Of a stretch of DNA of 50,941 bases, positions 7,440 through 16,774 are shown in pieces (positions within the stretch are counted from its first letter, which is position 1; each line of letters opens with the position of its first letter). The stretch covers positions 1-50,941 of the forward strand of contig JAFTKH010000035.1 in NCBI GenBank assembly GCA_017453365.1, written 5' to 3'. The position numbers were made by a program, and so were the translations under genes. The DNA is from Clostridia bacterium. Lineage in GTDB: Bacteria > Bacillota > Clostridia > Oscillospirales > CAG-272. The notes beneath the pieces were generated by a model that had not been told where the DNA came from, searched no databases, and saw only the letters and a program-made list of their open reading frames with translations.

Positions 7440-8654
7440 TCACTTTATTGACATCTCCGCAACAAACTCGACCCTTTTTCCGTCAATCCTCCGAGCGCGC
7501 ACCATTCCTCCGTGTGATTTGGCAATAGCCTCCGCTACCGAAAGACCTATGCCGTGCCCTCCTCTTTTAGAATTTCTAGCGGTATCGGGTCTGAAAAAGC
7601 GTAAAAACAGCTTCGACATATCGTCAGGCAAGGGGCAGTCGGTAGAATTAACGACGGACAGTACAATCATTCTTCCCTCCTTGCTTAAGGAGACCTCAAT
7701 AACGTCCTCGGGTATGGAGTATTTCATAGCGTTATCTATAAGAAGCGTTACAAGCTGCCTTACCGCGCCCTCATCTCCCTGCATAGAGAGCATAGGCTCT
7801 ACGTACGGTTTTATCGTTTTGCCATCGAGCTTAAGCGGAGCGGAAAATGCTCCTACGACGTCGAGCACCGTATCGGAAACGAGAAACTCTATTTTTTCTG
7901 CCGCACCGCTCCCACCGTCGAGCTTCGTCAGCATAATAAGCTTTTCGCAAAGTCCCGTCAAATGCCGCGCCTGCTCCTTTATTTCGGACACGTACTCGTT
8001 ATCCCCGTTTTCCATAGAATACAGGTCAGCGTTTGCATTTATTATCGTAAGGGGTGTTTTTATCTCGTGACCAGCGTCGGCAATAAAGCGCTTTTGTCTC
8101 TCGTAGCTCTCCGAAACGGGGCGGACAATCATCCCCGACACTATTACTACGGCGAAAAAAACAATTACGTATCCAAGCAAGGAAACAAGGGCGCTCGCAA
8201 GAGCAAAGCCATATATCGTATCGAGCTTTCTTCCGCAATCGAGAAACACAATACGCGTACCGAGCCCGTCCTCTGTCTTGCAGTATCTGTACGCTCCGAT
8301 AAACCCTCGCTCACCGCCGTCGGCTGCGCGAAGTGCATATTCAGCCGCCGTATCGGCATCTACTGCCGCCACCTTTGAGGTATCTGTCATAACGACATTA
8401 CCGTCGTCCGAGTTAATAACAGCGGTAAAAAACCGGGTTTCAAAGGGTATCTCGGGGGACATATGCGGCGGCCTTCCATCTCCCCAATCGGGGAAGCTGC
8501 CCTTATTTTTTGACAAAAGCTCGAGAACATCGTCGCTCTCCGACAGAAACGAAACGTAATTTACGGTATTCATTCCCACGACTATAAAGAAGAACAGCAG
8601 AAAAAGCGCTATCATTGACAGCGTGATAAATCGCCGTTTAAGCTTCCGTATCAT
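7440..8654 (-). CDS. Sensor histidine kinase
   Basis: This 404-residue membrane sensor autophosphorylates and passes phosphate to the regulator encoded just upstream. Two membrane helices (about 10-30 and 149-173) flank an extracytoplasmic domain of roughly 118 residues with no fold I recognise. The dimerisation box is IADAGHEIKTPL with phospho-acceptor His196. The ATPase domain has an N-box LIDNAMKYS (Asn308) and a G-box GGHGIGLS (365-372). Its ATG overlaps the regulator stop as ATGA. The divergently placed VTC operon is a candidate target, which is inference from position only. Confidence 0.95.
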   Translation of the reverse strand: MIRKLKRRFITLSMIALFLLFFFIVVGMNTVNYVSFLSESDDVLELLSKNKGSFPDWGDGRPPHMSPEIPFETRFFTAVINSDDGNVVMTDTSKVAAVDADTAAEYALRAADGGERGFIGAYRYCKTEDGLGTRIVFLDCGRKLDTIYGFALASALVSLLGYVIVFFAVVIVSGMIVRPVSESYERQKRFIADAGHEIKTPLTIINANADLYSMENGDNEYVSEIKEQARHLTGLCEKLIMLTKLDGGSGAAEKIEFLVSDTVLDVVGAFSAPLKLDGKTIKPYVEPMLSMQGDEGAVRQLVTLLIDNAMKYSIPEDVIEVSLSKEGRMIVLSVVNSTDCPLPDDMSKLFLRFFRPDTARNSKRGGHGIGLSVAEAIAKSHGGMVRARRIDGKRVEFVAEMSIK

Positions 8655-9322
8655 AAATCCGCCTCCACACTGTAGCCTGCGTTTCTCGATGCCCTTATCT
8701 GTATATCAGCTCCGAGCGCCGACAGTTTTTTTCTCAAATAAGAGATATATACCCATACGACGTTTATCTCGACGTCGCTGTCATAGCCCCATATTTTCTC
8801 AAGAAATCTTTCGCTAGATATTATTTTTCCGGGATTTTGTAAAAACAACTCCATCATCTGAAACTCCTTATTTGCAAGTCTGAAGCTCCCCTTCGGTGAT
8901 GACAGCTCGAAGCTGGCACGGTCAAGCGTGACGTTCCCGAGGCGAAGCCTGTTGTCCTGTCCTGCGCCGACCCTCGTTATGGCCCGTATTCTAGCTACCA
9001 GCTCGCGCGCGTCGAAAGGCTTTGCAAGGTAATCGTTAGCGCCGCAGTCGAGCCCCCTCACCTTGTCCTCTACCTCCGACCTCGCAGAAAGGATAAGCAC
9101 GGGGATATCGTTACCGCTTGCTCTAACTTCCTTAAGAACGGATATCCCGTCGAGCCCGGGCATCATAATATCGAGCACTGCCGCATCGTAGTTTCCGACC
9201 CTTATAAAATCAAGCGCATCGTCTCCCGTGTAGACTGCGTCTACCGAAAAATTGCTTCTTTCCAGGATTTTAACTATAGCTCTCGATAAGGAGAGCTCGT
9301 CCTCTGCCAAGAGAATTCTCAT
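8651..9322 (-). CDS. OmpR/PhoB-family response regulator
   Basis: This 223-residue transcription factor has a receiver domain with the acidic pocket at Glu7-Asp8, phospho-acceptor Asp51 (AVLDIMMPG) and Lys101 (LAKPFD), followed by a C-terminal winged-helix domain (EINVVWVYISYLRKKL, then IRASRNAGYSV). The start has GGAGG four bases upstream. It is the first gene of a two-gene operon with the kinase. A 7-bp inverted repeat (ATCTTAA, one-base centre, TTAAGAT) at about 9513-9527 in the divergent region could be an operator, but OmpR-type proteins usually bind direct repeats. Confidence 0.96.
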   Translation of the reverse strand: MRILLAEDELSLSRAIVKILERSNFSVDAVYTGDDALDFIRVGNYDAAVLDIMMPGLDGISVLKEVRASGNDIPVLILSARSEVEDKVRGLDCGANDYLAKPFDARELVARIRAITRVGAGQDNRLRLGNVTLDRASFELSSPKGSFRLANKEFQMMELFLQNPGKIISSERFLEKIWGYDSDVEINVVWVYISYLRKKLSALGADIQIRASRNAGYSVEADL

Positions 9323-9442
9323 TCTTCCTCCAATATGCTTTTTTGAGTTTTTTATATTTTAAATCAAGTACATTAAATATGCTTAAAATCGCGTACCGAA
9401 TTTTTCAGTTCATTTAAGGTTTGTAGCTTACAATAAGTAGGC

Positions 9443-9590
9443 GTAAGAGAGACGACTACACGAGCCTACTGCGATAATTTTTTATTGTCTTTCGGCTCGA
9501 AGGTGCTTTTAAAATCTTAATTTAAGATGATTTGGGTAATGAATATGAAAAAAGCTGTCTTTTAAAACCTTATGTGCCCGACTCTCTTAC
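9443..9590. repeat. Palindromic intergenic element, copy 1
   Basis: This element occupies much of the 339-bp gap between the response regulator and the VTC gene. It begins GTAAGAGAGACGA and ends CGACTCTCTTAC, with internal TATTGTCTTTCG and AACCTTATGTG. All of these recur in the same order at 47000-47090. Its arms pair less well than copy 2. A 7-bp stem AGTAGGC/GCCTACT (9436-9442 with 9464-9470) surrounds the left arm. It is about 57 bp longer than copy 2, the difference lying in its centre. Confidence 0.65.
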
Positions 9591-9661
9591 CTATCACGGA
9601 GTCCGACGGCGTTTTCTCGTGCCCCTTACCGTCGTGAACCTTTTAAAATCAGGAGACAGTT

Positions 9662-10372
9662 ATGGGTTATAAAAGCAATTTTAGAAGATACGAATTAAAG
9701 TATCTGTTAAGTGCAGAGAGCGCAGAGTTGCTAAAGCAAGAGCTGCTCTTTTCCCTCTCGCCCGATAAGTACGGCCCATCAACCGTAAGAAACGTATATT
9801 ACGACACCGGCGATTTCAGGCTCATTCGGCGCTCTATAGAAAAGCCGATATACAAGGAAAAGCTTCGCGTAAGAAGCTACAGCAAGAGCGGCAGCTCCGT
9901 ATTCGTAGAGCTCAAGCGCAAGTATGACGGAGTGGTATATAAAAGACGCATAGCCCTTCCCGAGAACTGCGCGGAGGATTGGCTGTCGGGGAGAGCGGAA
10001 ATAGCGGAGAGCTCGCAGATATCGCGGGAAATCCAGTATTTTATAAACTACTACCCCGACTTATCGCCGAAGGTTTTTTTAAGCTATGAAAGAGAAGCTT
10101 ATTTTCTTCGGGGTAACGACGACTTTCGCGTGACCTTCGACAAAAATATTCTGGCCAGAACGGACGGTCTTTCGGTCAGCGGAGATATACGCGGTGAGCG
10201 TCTTCTCGGAGAAGGGTCCACGCTTATGGAGATAAAATGCGGCGGAGGAATTCCTCTTTTTATAACAGAAATGCTGTCGCGTCACAGAATATATAAATCA
10301 TCGTTTTCAAAGTACGGCACCGCGTATAAAAATATTATTATGCCGATGCTTTATAAAGGAGTATATAAATAA
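9662..10372 (+). CDS. VTC-domain protein (polyphosphate polymerase-like)
   Basis: This 236-residue soluble protein is of the VTC/CYTH tunnel fold, the catalytic fold of yeast Vtc4. The basic and acidic tunnel residues are visible in order: RYELKYLL (9-16), KEKLRVRSY (about 66-74), VFVELKRK, SYEREAYF, RVTFDKNI, LMEIKCGG, and SFSKYGTAYKN near the end. In eukaryotes this domain makes polyphosphate from ATP; in bacteria it is usually found next to DUF4956 membrane proteins, and its product is uncertain. AGGAG is placed six bases before the ATG. The stop overlaps the next start as TAATG. Confidence 0.92.
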   Translation: MGYKSNFRRYELKYLLSAESAELLKQELLFSLSPDKYGPSTVRNVYYDTGDFRLIRRSIEKPIYKEKLRVRSYSKSGSSVFVELKRKYDGVVYKRRIALPENCAEDWLSGRAEIAESSQISREIQYFINYYPDLSPKVFLSYEREAYFLRGNDDFRVTFDKNILARTDGLSVSGDIRGERLLGEGSTLMEIKCGGGIPLFITEMLSRHRIYKSSFSKYGTAYKNIIMPMLYKGVYK

Positions 10373-11061
10373 TGGAATCAATTTTTGCGGGACTCTTCGA
10401 CAGTGAGTTGACCTCGGTCATCAGCCTTGGTGACTTTCTTCTTTGTCTTGGCGTTTCTATCGTCATAGGACTAATCTTTGCCTTTTCATATTCTCTTGGC
10501 GCGAGATATTCAAAAAGCTTCGTCACGACCCTGGCACTTTTGCCGGCAGTAGTGTGCGTTGTTATTATGATGGTAAACGGAAACGTCGGCACGGGTGTCG
10601 CTGTTGCCGGTGCGTTTAGCCTTGTACGCTTCCGCTCCGTCCCCGGCAACGCCAGAGAAATCGTAGCCCTCTTCCTCGCTATGGGCTCGGGACTTATTGC
10701 GGGAATGGGATACCTTGCCTTCGCGGTTCTTTTCACGGTGATAATGTGCTTGGCGCTTTTGATTTTCGGCAGGGTAAACCGTAACATAAGCGCGGATAAA
10801 CGCTACAAGACTCTTAAGATAACGGTTCCCGAGGACCTTAACTTCACGGGTGTGTTCGAGGAGGTTTTGGAAAAATATTCGTCAAATACGGAGCTCATAA
10901 AAATAAAGACGGCTAATTTCGGCAGTATGTTCCGCCTTACCTACGACCTTACTCTTCGTCCGGGTGTATCGGAAAAGAATATGCTCGACGAGTTAAGAGA
11001 GAGAAACGGCAATCTCGAGATTACGCTCTCTGTAAGAGAAACCGATAATTCTCAATTATGA
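10372..11061 (+). CDS. DUF4956 membrane protein
   Basis: This 229-residue protein has about four membrane helices in residues 15-145, with the family core GNVGTGVAVAGAFSLVRFRSVPGNAREIVALF (quoted in part: AGAFSLVRFRS), and a soluble C-terminal domain of about 80 residues. DUF4956 proteins accompany VTC-domain proteins in many Firmicutes and Actinobacteria. A transport or channel role for the polymer or phosphate is a reasonable guess but not established. It is translationally coupled to the VTC gene. Confidence 0.9.
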   Translation: MESIFAGLFDSELTSVISLGDFLLCLGVSIVIGLIFAFSYSLGARYSKSFVTTLALLPAVVCVVIMMVNGNVGTGVAVAGAFSLVRFRSVPGNAREIVALFLAMGSGLIAGMGYLAFAVLFTVIMCLALLIFGRVNRNISADKRYKTLKITVPEDLNFTGVFEEVLEKYSSNTELIKIKTANFGSMFRLTYDLTLRPGVSEKNMLDELRERNGNLEITLSVRETDNSQL

Positions 11062-11068
11062 GGTGTGT

Positions 11069-12787
11069 ATGAGAAAAATATTTGCATTATTTCTCGTCCT
11101 CGCGCTATTGCTTGCACTCGTAGGGTGCAAGGGCGAGACAGAAGAAGGCGGAAGCACTCTCGACAGCTCCTTTTCCTCTACTCGCGAGGAGATGTTTACA
11201 AAAGCAGATATGCTGACAGAGCCCGATATCTCCACTGCCGTTACGGTCACGCTGAACGGCAGTGGCGCCGATGCATCGGGCGGCGGTGTAAAAATTAACG
11301 GAAGCTCGGTCACGGTAACGGACGGCGGAGTTTATATCCTTACGGGAACTCTCACGGGCGGAACGGTGGTCGTAGATGCGGGAGATAACGACAAGCCGAG
11401 AATAATTCTCTCGGGTGTCAATATTGCCTCGGCCAATACAGCGGCTATATACGTCAAAAACGCTGACAAGGTATTTTTATTTCTCCATGAGGGGACTGAA
11501 AACACACTCTCGTCCGCCGGGGCCTTCACTGCCGTAGACGGCGAGAACGTAGATGCAGCGATATATTCGAAATCCGACCTCTCCGTCGGAGGCAACGGCA
11601 CACTTACGGTAACATCGCTTTTCGGACACGGAATAGTTTCAAAGGACGATTTAGTCATAGCAGGCGGCAGCATAAGCGTCACCGCAGCTTCTCACGCCCT
11701 CTCTGCCAATGACAGCATTCGTATATGTGACACCGTGCTCGAGCTGACCTCGGGCAAGGACGGAATACAGGCAGAGCACTCCGAGGACACGTCGCTCGGC
11801 TTCGTTTATATAGCCGGCGGAAATATATCTGTCTGTGCAGAGGGCGACGGCATAAGTGCCTCGTCCTACGTAGAGATTGAATCGGGAGAAATTACCGTAA
11901 CGTCCGGCGGCGGCAGCAAGAATAGCGCGAAGACACACTCGGACAGCTACGGAAGATACCCCGGTGCCTCCTTCGGTAGCTCACACAGCGATACCGACAG
12001 TACAAGCACGAAGGGGATAAAGGCGGAGCACAGCATTCTCATAGAGGGCGGCAACTTCAATATAAATTCAGCAGACGATGCAATTCACGCAAACAACTCC
12101 GTAATTATAAGCGGCGGCACCTTCAAGATAAGCACGGGGGACGATGCCGTTCACGCCGACGAGAAGCTCGAAATATCCGGCGGCACGCTGGATATTCAAG
12201 AAAGCTACGAGGGTCTGGAGGCTATGCACGTGACCGTATCCGGCGGAAGCGTATCGATAGTCGCAGAGGACGACGGTATAAACGCAAGCGGTGGGAATGA
12301 CGGCAGCGGTATGGGCGGCAGAGCTCCGGGCGGCGATATGTTCGGCGGCGGCTCGTCATCAAGCGGCAGTATAACTATTTCAGGCGGTACTGTATATATA
12401 AACGCTTCAGGCGACGGAATTGATGCCAACGGCAGTCTTACTATAACGGGCGGTCATACGACGGTATGCGGCCCGACTACGGGAGATACCGCAGTGCTTG
12501 ACTACGACAAGGAGGCTACGATAAGCGGCGGAACCTTCATCGGCACGGGCTCATATATGATGGCACAAAGCTTCTCAAGTGGCAGTCAGGGTGTCATAGC
12601 CGTCAGTGTGGGAACACGCGTGGCAGGCACGAAAATAACCCTTACCGACTCTCTCGGAAACGTTATCGTAAGCGAATCCCCCGCACTTCCATACGCTATA
12701 GTTATTTTAAGCAGCCCCGATGTGGTAAAGGGCGAAGAATATATGATAACCGTAGGCGACACGAGCGGAACCTTCGCCGCACAATAG
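11069..12787 (+). CDS. Cthe_2159-family carbohydrate-binding lipoprotein
   Basis: This exported 572-residue protein has a signal peptide ending in a lipobox (LVGC, Cys20), so it should be lipid-anchored at the outer face of the membrane. The rest is built of short repeats such as ISGGTFKIST-GDDAVHA, typical of a right-handed parallel beta-helix. The DDAIHAN, DDAVHAD and DDGINAS acidic turns resemble the calcium- and polygalacturonate-binding protein Cthe_2159. A glycine/serine-rich linker lies near residues 410-430. The ATG at 11069 has GAGG five bases upstream; a GTG two codons earlier is less likely. It completes the operon after VTC and DUF4956, a known trio, often with CotH, which is absent here. 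Confidence 0.9.
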   Translation: MRKIFALFLVLALLLALVGCKGETEEGGSTLDSSFSSTREEMFTKADMLTEPDISTAVTVTLNGSGADASGGGVKINGSSVTVTDGGVYILTGTLTGGTVVVDAGDNDKPRIILSGVNIASANTAAIYVKNADKVFLFLHEGTENTLSSAGAFTAVDGENVDAAIYSKSDLSVGGNGTLTVTSLFGHGIVSKDDLVIAGGSISVTAASHALSANDSIRICDTVLELTSGKDGIQAEHSEDTSLGFVYIAGGNISVCAEGDGISASSYVEIESGEITVTSGGGSKNSAKTHSDSYGRYPGASFGSSHSDTDSTSTKGIKAEHSILIEGGNFNINSADDAIHANNSVIISGGTFKISTGDDAVHADEKLEISGGTLDIQESYEGLEAMHVTVSGGSVSIVAEDDGINASGGNDGSGMGGRAPGGDMFGGGSSSSGSITISGGTVYINASGDGIDANGSLTITGGHTTVCGPTTGDTAVLDYDKEATISGGTFIGTGSYMMAQSFSSGSQGVIAVSVGTRVAGTKITLTDSLGNVIVSESPALPYAIVILSSPDVVKGEEYMITVGDTSGTFAAQ

Positions 12788-12791
12788 CTTA

Positions 12792-12828
12792 ATATTAAAA
12801 AAGAGCCGAAAAGGCTCTTTTTTAATAT
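12792..12828. terminator. Bidirectional terminator between the VTC operon and pheT
   Basis: A 16-bp stem with a GAAAA loop has a GAGCC/GGCTC core and an A-run and T-run at its base. It serves both converging transcripts. Confidence 0.85.
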
Positions 12829-12833
12829 CTTTT

Positions 12834-15218
12834 TTACGCCTTCATAACAAGGCCCAGCTTCTCAAGCTCACCGGTAACGGCGTTTACTACAGGGGCGAGC
12901 TCCTGTTTAGAGAGCGTCTTCTCCTGCGATACGAACGAGAAGCGTAGCGTGAGCGCGGAAACCCCCTCGTCGTCCGTATAGATATCCTTGAACGAAACGG
13001 ACGAGAGCAGTCCCTCCGACACAGCCTCTGCTGCCTTGCGAACAGCTGTAAGCCTTACACTCGGTACGTCTCCGAGGAAGGTAAGGTCGATATCGAGTCC
13101 GGGGAATTTAGACGGCTGAACGTATGCGTTCCTGCCGGCGGGAGCACCTGCAAACGCCTCGGTCGAAAGCTCGAAGAAGGCGACCGCACATTTCTTATCG
13201 ATGTTGGCGAGCACAGAGGGGTGAGGAACGGAAATATATCCTACCCTGACACCGTCGACGAAAACGTCAAAGGTGTTCGCGGGATGCTCGAAATCAAAGT
13301 CGCAGTCCCCCTGCGAGAAGGTCGGTGTCTTATGGAGAATATCCTCGCATATCTCGAGCACAGCATCACGGCACTCGAGGAAGAGGCTCTCCTCTTGGCG
13401 AGTCTTGGAGTAAAGAACCGCCCCGAGCTTATGAAGCTCAAGACAGGTTCCGTCGTCACGAAGCCCCTCTACAGTATGCCCAAGCTCGAATATAGCGAAA
13501 TCGGGCTTATATCCGCGGTTTTCCTTCGCGAAGGCAAGGAGTGTAGGTATCATGGACACGCGCAGATGTGCATGATCGGGTGTCTGCGCATTGATTATGC
13601 TGACATTCTTCGGAGTATCAATGCCGAGCTCGGCATTTTTCGCCGAGTCGCTCCAGATATAGGAGTGCACCTCGTGCATACGGTAGGATTTAACGAGAAT
13701 ATCCTTCATTCTGTCCTCATCGGTCTTCAACGTTTCGGGACGGACGGGAACGAGAGCCATAGAGGACGTGCAGACATTGAAATTATCGTAGCCGTAAATA
13801 CGGGTTATCTCCTCTATGATATCCGCCTTTATCGTAACGTCCTTCGTAGCTCTCCACGAGGGAACGGTCACGGTGAAGCTGTCACCGGACTGCGAAACGG
13901 TAAAGCCGAGGCCGCGAAGGGTCTTAACTATAGTTTCGTCGGGAATGTCAATACCCGTGTATCTGTCAACGTAGCGCCTGTCGAATTCGAGCGTTATGGT
14001 GGGATACTTATTTACGTACACGTCCTCGAAGCGCGAGATAACGGTGGCATCCTTGTCATACTCGAAAAGGAGAGCAAGAAGCCTTGCTGTTGCAGTGCGG
14101 CAAAGCTCGGGGTCGAGCATCTTCTCATATCTTTGCGACGCGTCGGTACGAAGGCCGAGGCGTGTCGTGGTCTTTCTGACCGAGACGCCGTCGAAGGTCG
14201 CGGACTCAAGCAGAAGCGAGGTCGTGTCGTCCTCTATCTTCGACGCATCGCCTCCCATAACTCCGGCGATAGCAACGGGCTCATCGCCCGAGGTTATCAT
14301 AAGCATCTTATCGTCAATATTGCGCTCCTCGCCGTCGAGGGTCGTGAATTTCGTACCCATAGGGAAGGTCTGCACTTCTATTTTGTCAACACGCTTAAGG
14401 TCGAAGGCATGCATCGGCTGTCCCTCTTCCATCATTACGTAGTTCGTAAGGTCAGCAAGGAAGTTTATAGCACGCGAGCCGCAGTAGTAAAGGCGTATTC
14501 TCATGTTTGCGGGCGAGGTCTTACGAAGAATATTATCCACCTTTATCGCGGAGTAACGCCATACAAGGTCTGTGGCGCGAACGTCAACCGCCACGGTTGG
14601 GAGCCCGTCATACGCCGAAAGGTCAACCGTATCGGGAGCCTTAAGCTCACGACCGGTAATGGTCGCAAACTCTCTTGCGATTCCGTAGTGACCCCAAAGG
14701 TCGGGGCGGTTCGTTAAGGACTTGTTGTCGACCTCGAAGATTATATCGTCTATATCGAAGATGTCCTTTATGTCCGTACCGAGAGCTACGCCCTCGGGCA
14801 GGTCTTTCTCAATATCCCATATACCCGAGTTATCGTCACTGATACCGAGCTCGCTCTCCGAGCAGCACATACCGTAAGAGGTGTAGCCTGCGATAGTAGC
14901 GGGCGTTATCTTATGACCCGATACCGCACCGCCGTCGGTTGCGAGCGCTACGAGCATTCCCTCTCTGACGTTGGGTGCTCCGCAAACGATATCGACAACT
15001 CCCGAGCCTGTGTCGACCTTGAGAAGATGGAGCTTCTTCGAGTTCGGATGATTTTCGACAGTAAGTATTTTGGCGACGATAACACCGTAGGTGTCCTCGC
15101 CCTTGATTATTATGTCCTCGACCTCGGCCGTCGAGAGAGTAAAATTATGGATAAGCGCACGTCTGTCAAGCCCCGAGAGGTCTACGAAATCGGATATCCA
15201 GTTCATTGATAAAAACAT
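12834..15218 (-). CDS. pheT: Phenylalanyl-tRNA synthetase beta subunit
   Basis: This 794-residue subunit of the alpha2-beta2 enzyme charges tRNA-Phe. Domains in order: the N-terminal MNWISDFVDLSGLD start, an EMAP-II-like tRNA-binding domain at about residues 40-150 (VIVAKILTVENHPNSKKLHL), the B3/B4 editing domain, the B5 domain near 400-470 (ITLEFDRRYVDRYTGIDI), the synthetase-like core, and a C-terminal FDX-ACB anticodon-binding domain (KFPGLDIDLTFLGD to the end). The length is normal. GGGGG precedes the ATG at 15218; a second in-frame ATG four codons on is less well placed. It is the last gene of coaD-pheS-pheT. Confidence 0.98.
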   Translation of the reverse strand: MFLSMNWISDFVDLSGLDRRALIHNFTLSTAEVEDIIIKGEDTYGVIVAKILTVENHPNSKKLHLLKVDTGSGVVDIVCGAPNVREGMLVALATDGGAVSGHKITPATIAGYTSYGMCCSESELGISDDNSGIWDIEKDLPEGVALGTDIKDIFDIDDIIFEVDNKSLTNRPDLWGHYGIAREFATITGRELKAPDTVDLSAYDGLPTVAVDVRATDLVWRYSAIKVDNILRKTSPANMRIRLYYCGSRAINFLADLTNYVMMEEGQPMHAFDLKRVDKIEVQTFPMGTKFTTLDGEERNIDDKMLMITSGDEPVAIAGVMGGDASKIEDDTTSLLLESATFDGVSVRKTTTRLGLRTDASQRYEKMLDPELCRTATARLLALLFEYDKDATVISRFEDVYVNKYPTITLEFDRRYVDRYTGIDIPDETIVKTLRGLGFTVSQSGDSFTVTVPSWRATKDVTIKADIIEEITRIYGYDNFNVCTSSMALVPVRPETLKTDEDRMKDILVKSYRMHEVHSYIWSDSAKNAELGIDTPKNVSIINAQTPDHAHLRVSMIPTLLAFAKENRGYKPDFAIFELGHTVEGLRDDGTCLELHKLGAVLYSKTRQEESLFLECRDAVLEICEDILHKTPTFSQGDCDFDFEHPANTFDVFVDGVRVGYISVPHPSVLANIDKKCAVAFFELSTEAFAGAPAGRNAYVQPSKFPGLDIDLTFLGDVPSVRLTAVRKAAEAVSEGLLSSVSFKDIYTDDEGVSALTLRFSFVSQEKTLSKQELAPVVNAVTGELEKLGLVMKA

Positions 15219-15230
15219 ATTCGCACCCCC

Positions 15231-16253
15231 TTAAATCGACTTGAACTGCGAGAGCGACTTTAAGCTTCCGCTGTTGAAATCACGTATATCTTTAACACCG
15301 TATTTCATCATAGCAAGCCTAGTAAGTCCGAGGCCGAAGGCGAAGCCGGTGTACTTTTCTGTATCTATTCCGCCCTCGCGGAGAACCGCGGGGTGTATCA
15401 TTCCACAGGGACAGAGCTCGAGCCAGCCCGAGTTCTTACAGGACGGACAGCCGTCGCCGCCGCATATCTCACAGTTGATATCAAGCTCGAAGCCGGGCTC
15501 GACAAACGGGAAGAAGCCGGGACGAAGTCTTACCTTAACGTCGCGGTTAAAGACCTCGGAGAGCATAGTCTTCATAAAGTAGATAAGGTTAGAGATAGAG
15601 ATATTCTCGTCTATCATCATGCCCTCCATCTGGAAGAAGGTGTTCTCATGGCAGGCATCGGTTGACTCGTTTCTGAAGCATCTTCCGGGGAAAATAGCGC
15701 GAAGGGGCGCGCCGTATTTCTTCATAATGGAGTTCTGTGCCGCAGAGGTATGAGTCTTGAGAAGCTGACCGTTATCAAGGTAATACGTATCCTGCATATC
15801 ACGCGCAGGGTGATGCTTCGGTATGTTAAGAGCCTCGAAGCACTCGTAATCTCCGACTATCTCTGCGTAGTTTTCAATAGTGAAGCCCATTCTCTCGAAT
15901 ACCGCCTCGACCTCACGCGTAGCAAGCGTTATGGGGTGATACGAGCCGAGCTCTCTCTCGGGAATAAGAGTGGGATTGTACTTTTTAGCACTCCTTATCT
16001 GCGCCTCTATTGCCGCGCTGGCAAGCTCCTCGTCGCGTGCCCCCAAAGCTCCCTCAATCTCGTTTTTCAAATCGTTGATAAGCTGACCTGCGGTCTTCTT
16101 ATCCGAGACGTCACGAAGCCCCTTCATAAGCTCGGCAATATATCCCTTTTTGCCGAGATAGGCAATACGCACCGCCTCGAGCGACTCCTTATCCGTCAAG
16201 GAGGGAAGCTTTTCTGTGAAGCTGCGTTTCAGCTCTTCAATTCTTTCCTTCAT
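15231..16253 (-). CDS. pheS: Phenylalanyl-tRNA synthetase alpha subunit
   Basis: This 340-residue class II catalytic subunit has an N-terminal coiled coil (about 1-85) that contacts the tRNA and a catalytic domain with GSYHPITLATREVEAVFERM, motif 2 FRNESTDACHENTFFQMEG and motif 3 GFAFGLGLTRLAMM. A cysteine-rich CEICGGDGCPSCKNSGW segment near residue 265 is the usual bacterial PheS loop. It lies 12 bp before pheT and 23 bp after coaD. No T-box leader is present, so control is not of the common Firmicute phenylalanyl T-box type at this locus. Confidence 0.98.
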   Translation of the reverse strand: MKERIEELKRSFTEKLPSLTDKESLEAVRIAYLGKKGYIAELMKGLRDVSDKKTAGQLINDLKNEIEGALGARDEELASAAIEAQIRSAKKYNPTLIPERELGSYHPITLATREVEAVFERMGFTIENYAEIVGDYECFEALNIPKHHPARDMQDTYYLDNGQLLKTHTSAAQNSIMKKYGAPLRAIFPGRCFRNESTDACHENTFFQMEGMMIDENISISNLIYFMKTMLSEVFNRDVKVRLRPGFFPFVEPGFELDINCEICGGDGCPSCKNSGWLELCPCGMIHPAVLREGGIDTEKYTGFAFGLGLTRLAMMKYGVKDIRDFNSGSLKSLSQFKSI

Positions 16254-16276
16254 CTTATTTTTTCCTTTCGGTTAAA

Positions 16277-16744
16277 TTACTTGATACTGTCAATATATTC
16301 TGCAACCCCGTCGGGGACGAGCTTTGAAATATCGAGTCCTGCACCCAGCCGCTCTCTCACAAGCGTTGAGGAGAGCTCCCTATGCTCCGCACGGCACTCT
16401 ATAAGCTCGGTTTCGTACCCGCCGTGCGCAAAGTTATATTCCGCTTGGTACCTCTCCCACTTGAGGTCCTCTTCGTTTCTGTAGCCCTTAATTATTCGGG
16501 AAATTCCGTGCTCGCGCATATAATCGACCACTCTGCCCGTCGAATAGGACACGAGGACGTTATCAAGCCCCCCCGTTGCGAGCTCGAGCATTCTCACCCT
16601 GTCCTCCATAGAGAAGCTGTATTGCTTGCTTTCGTTAATAAAAACTACGGCATATACCTCATCCTCGCGCTCTGCGGCGGCCTTTATAACGTCAAGATGA
16701 CCTAGTGTCACAGGGTCATAGCTTCCGGGTATAATTACGCTCAT
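16277..16744 (-). CDS. coaD: Phosphopantetheine adenylyltransferase
   Basis: This 155-residue enzyme makes dephospho-CoA from 4'-phosphopantetheine and ATP, the penultimate step of CoA synthesis. It has the nucleotidyltransferase motif GSYDPVTLGHLDV (TxGH at about residues 13-16) and the C-terminal ELSSTLVRERL in place of ISSTxVR. The ATG at 16744 follows GGGGG by five bases. A GTG at 16756 would overlap that site and is rejected. It is the first gene of an operon with pheS and pheT and has its own near-perfect promoter. Confidence 0.97.
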   Translation of the reverse strand: MSVIIPGSYDPVTLGHLDVIKAAAEREDEVYAVVFINESKQYSFSMEDRVRMLELATGGLDNVLVSYSTGRVVDYMREHGISRIIKGYRNEEDLKWERYQAEYNFAHGGYETELIECRAEHRELSSTLVRERLGAGLDISKLVPDGVAEYIDSIK

Positions 16745-16774
16745 ACGCGCCCCCACACATTTTTACATTAAGAT

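Noticed and set aside
13221..14717. 498-codon open frame on the plus strand
   Set aside because: It lies entirely antisense to pheT, whose domains and motifs are all intact. The frame is an artefact of codon bias and has no recognisable protein motif.
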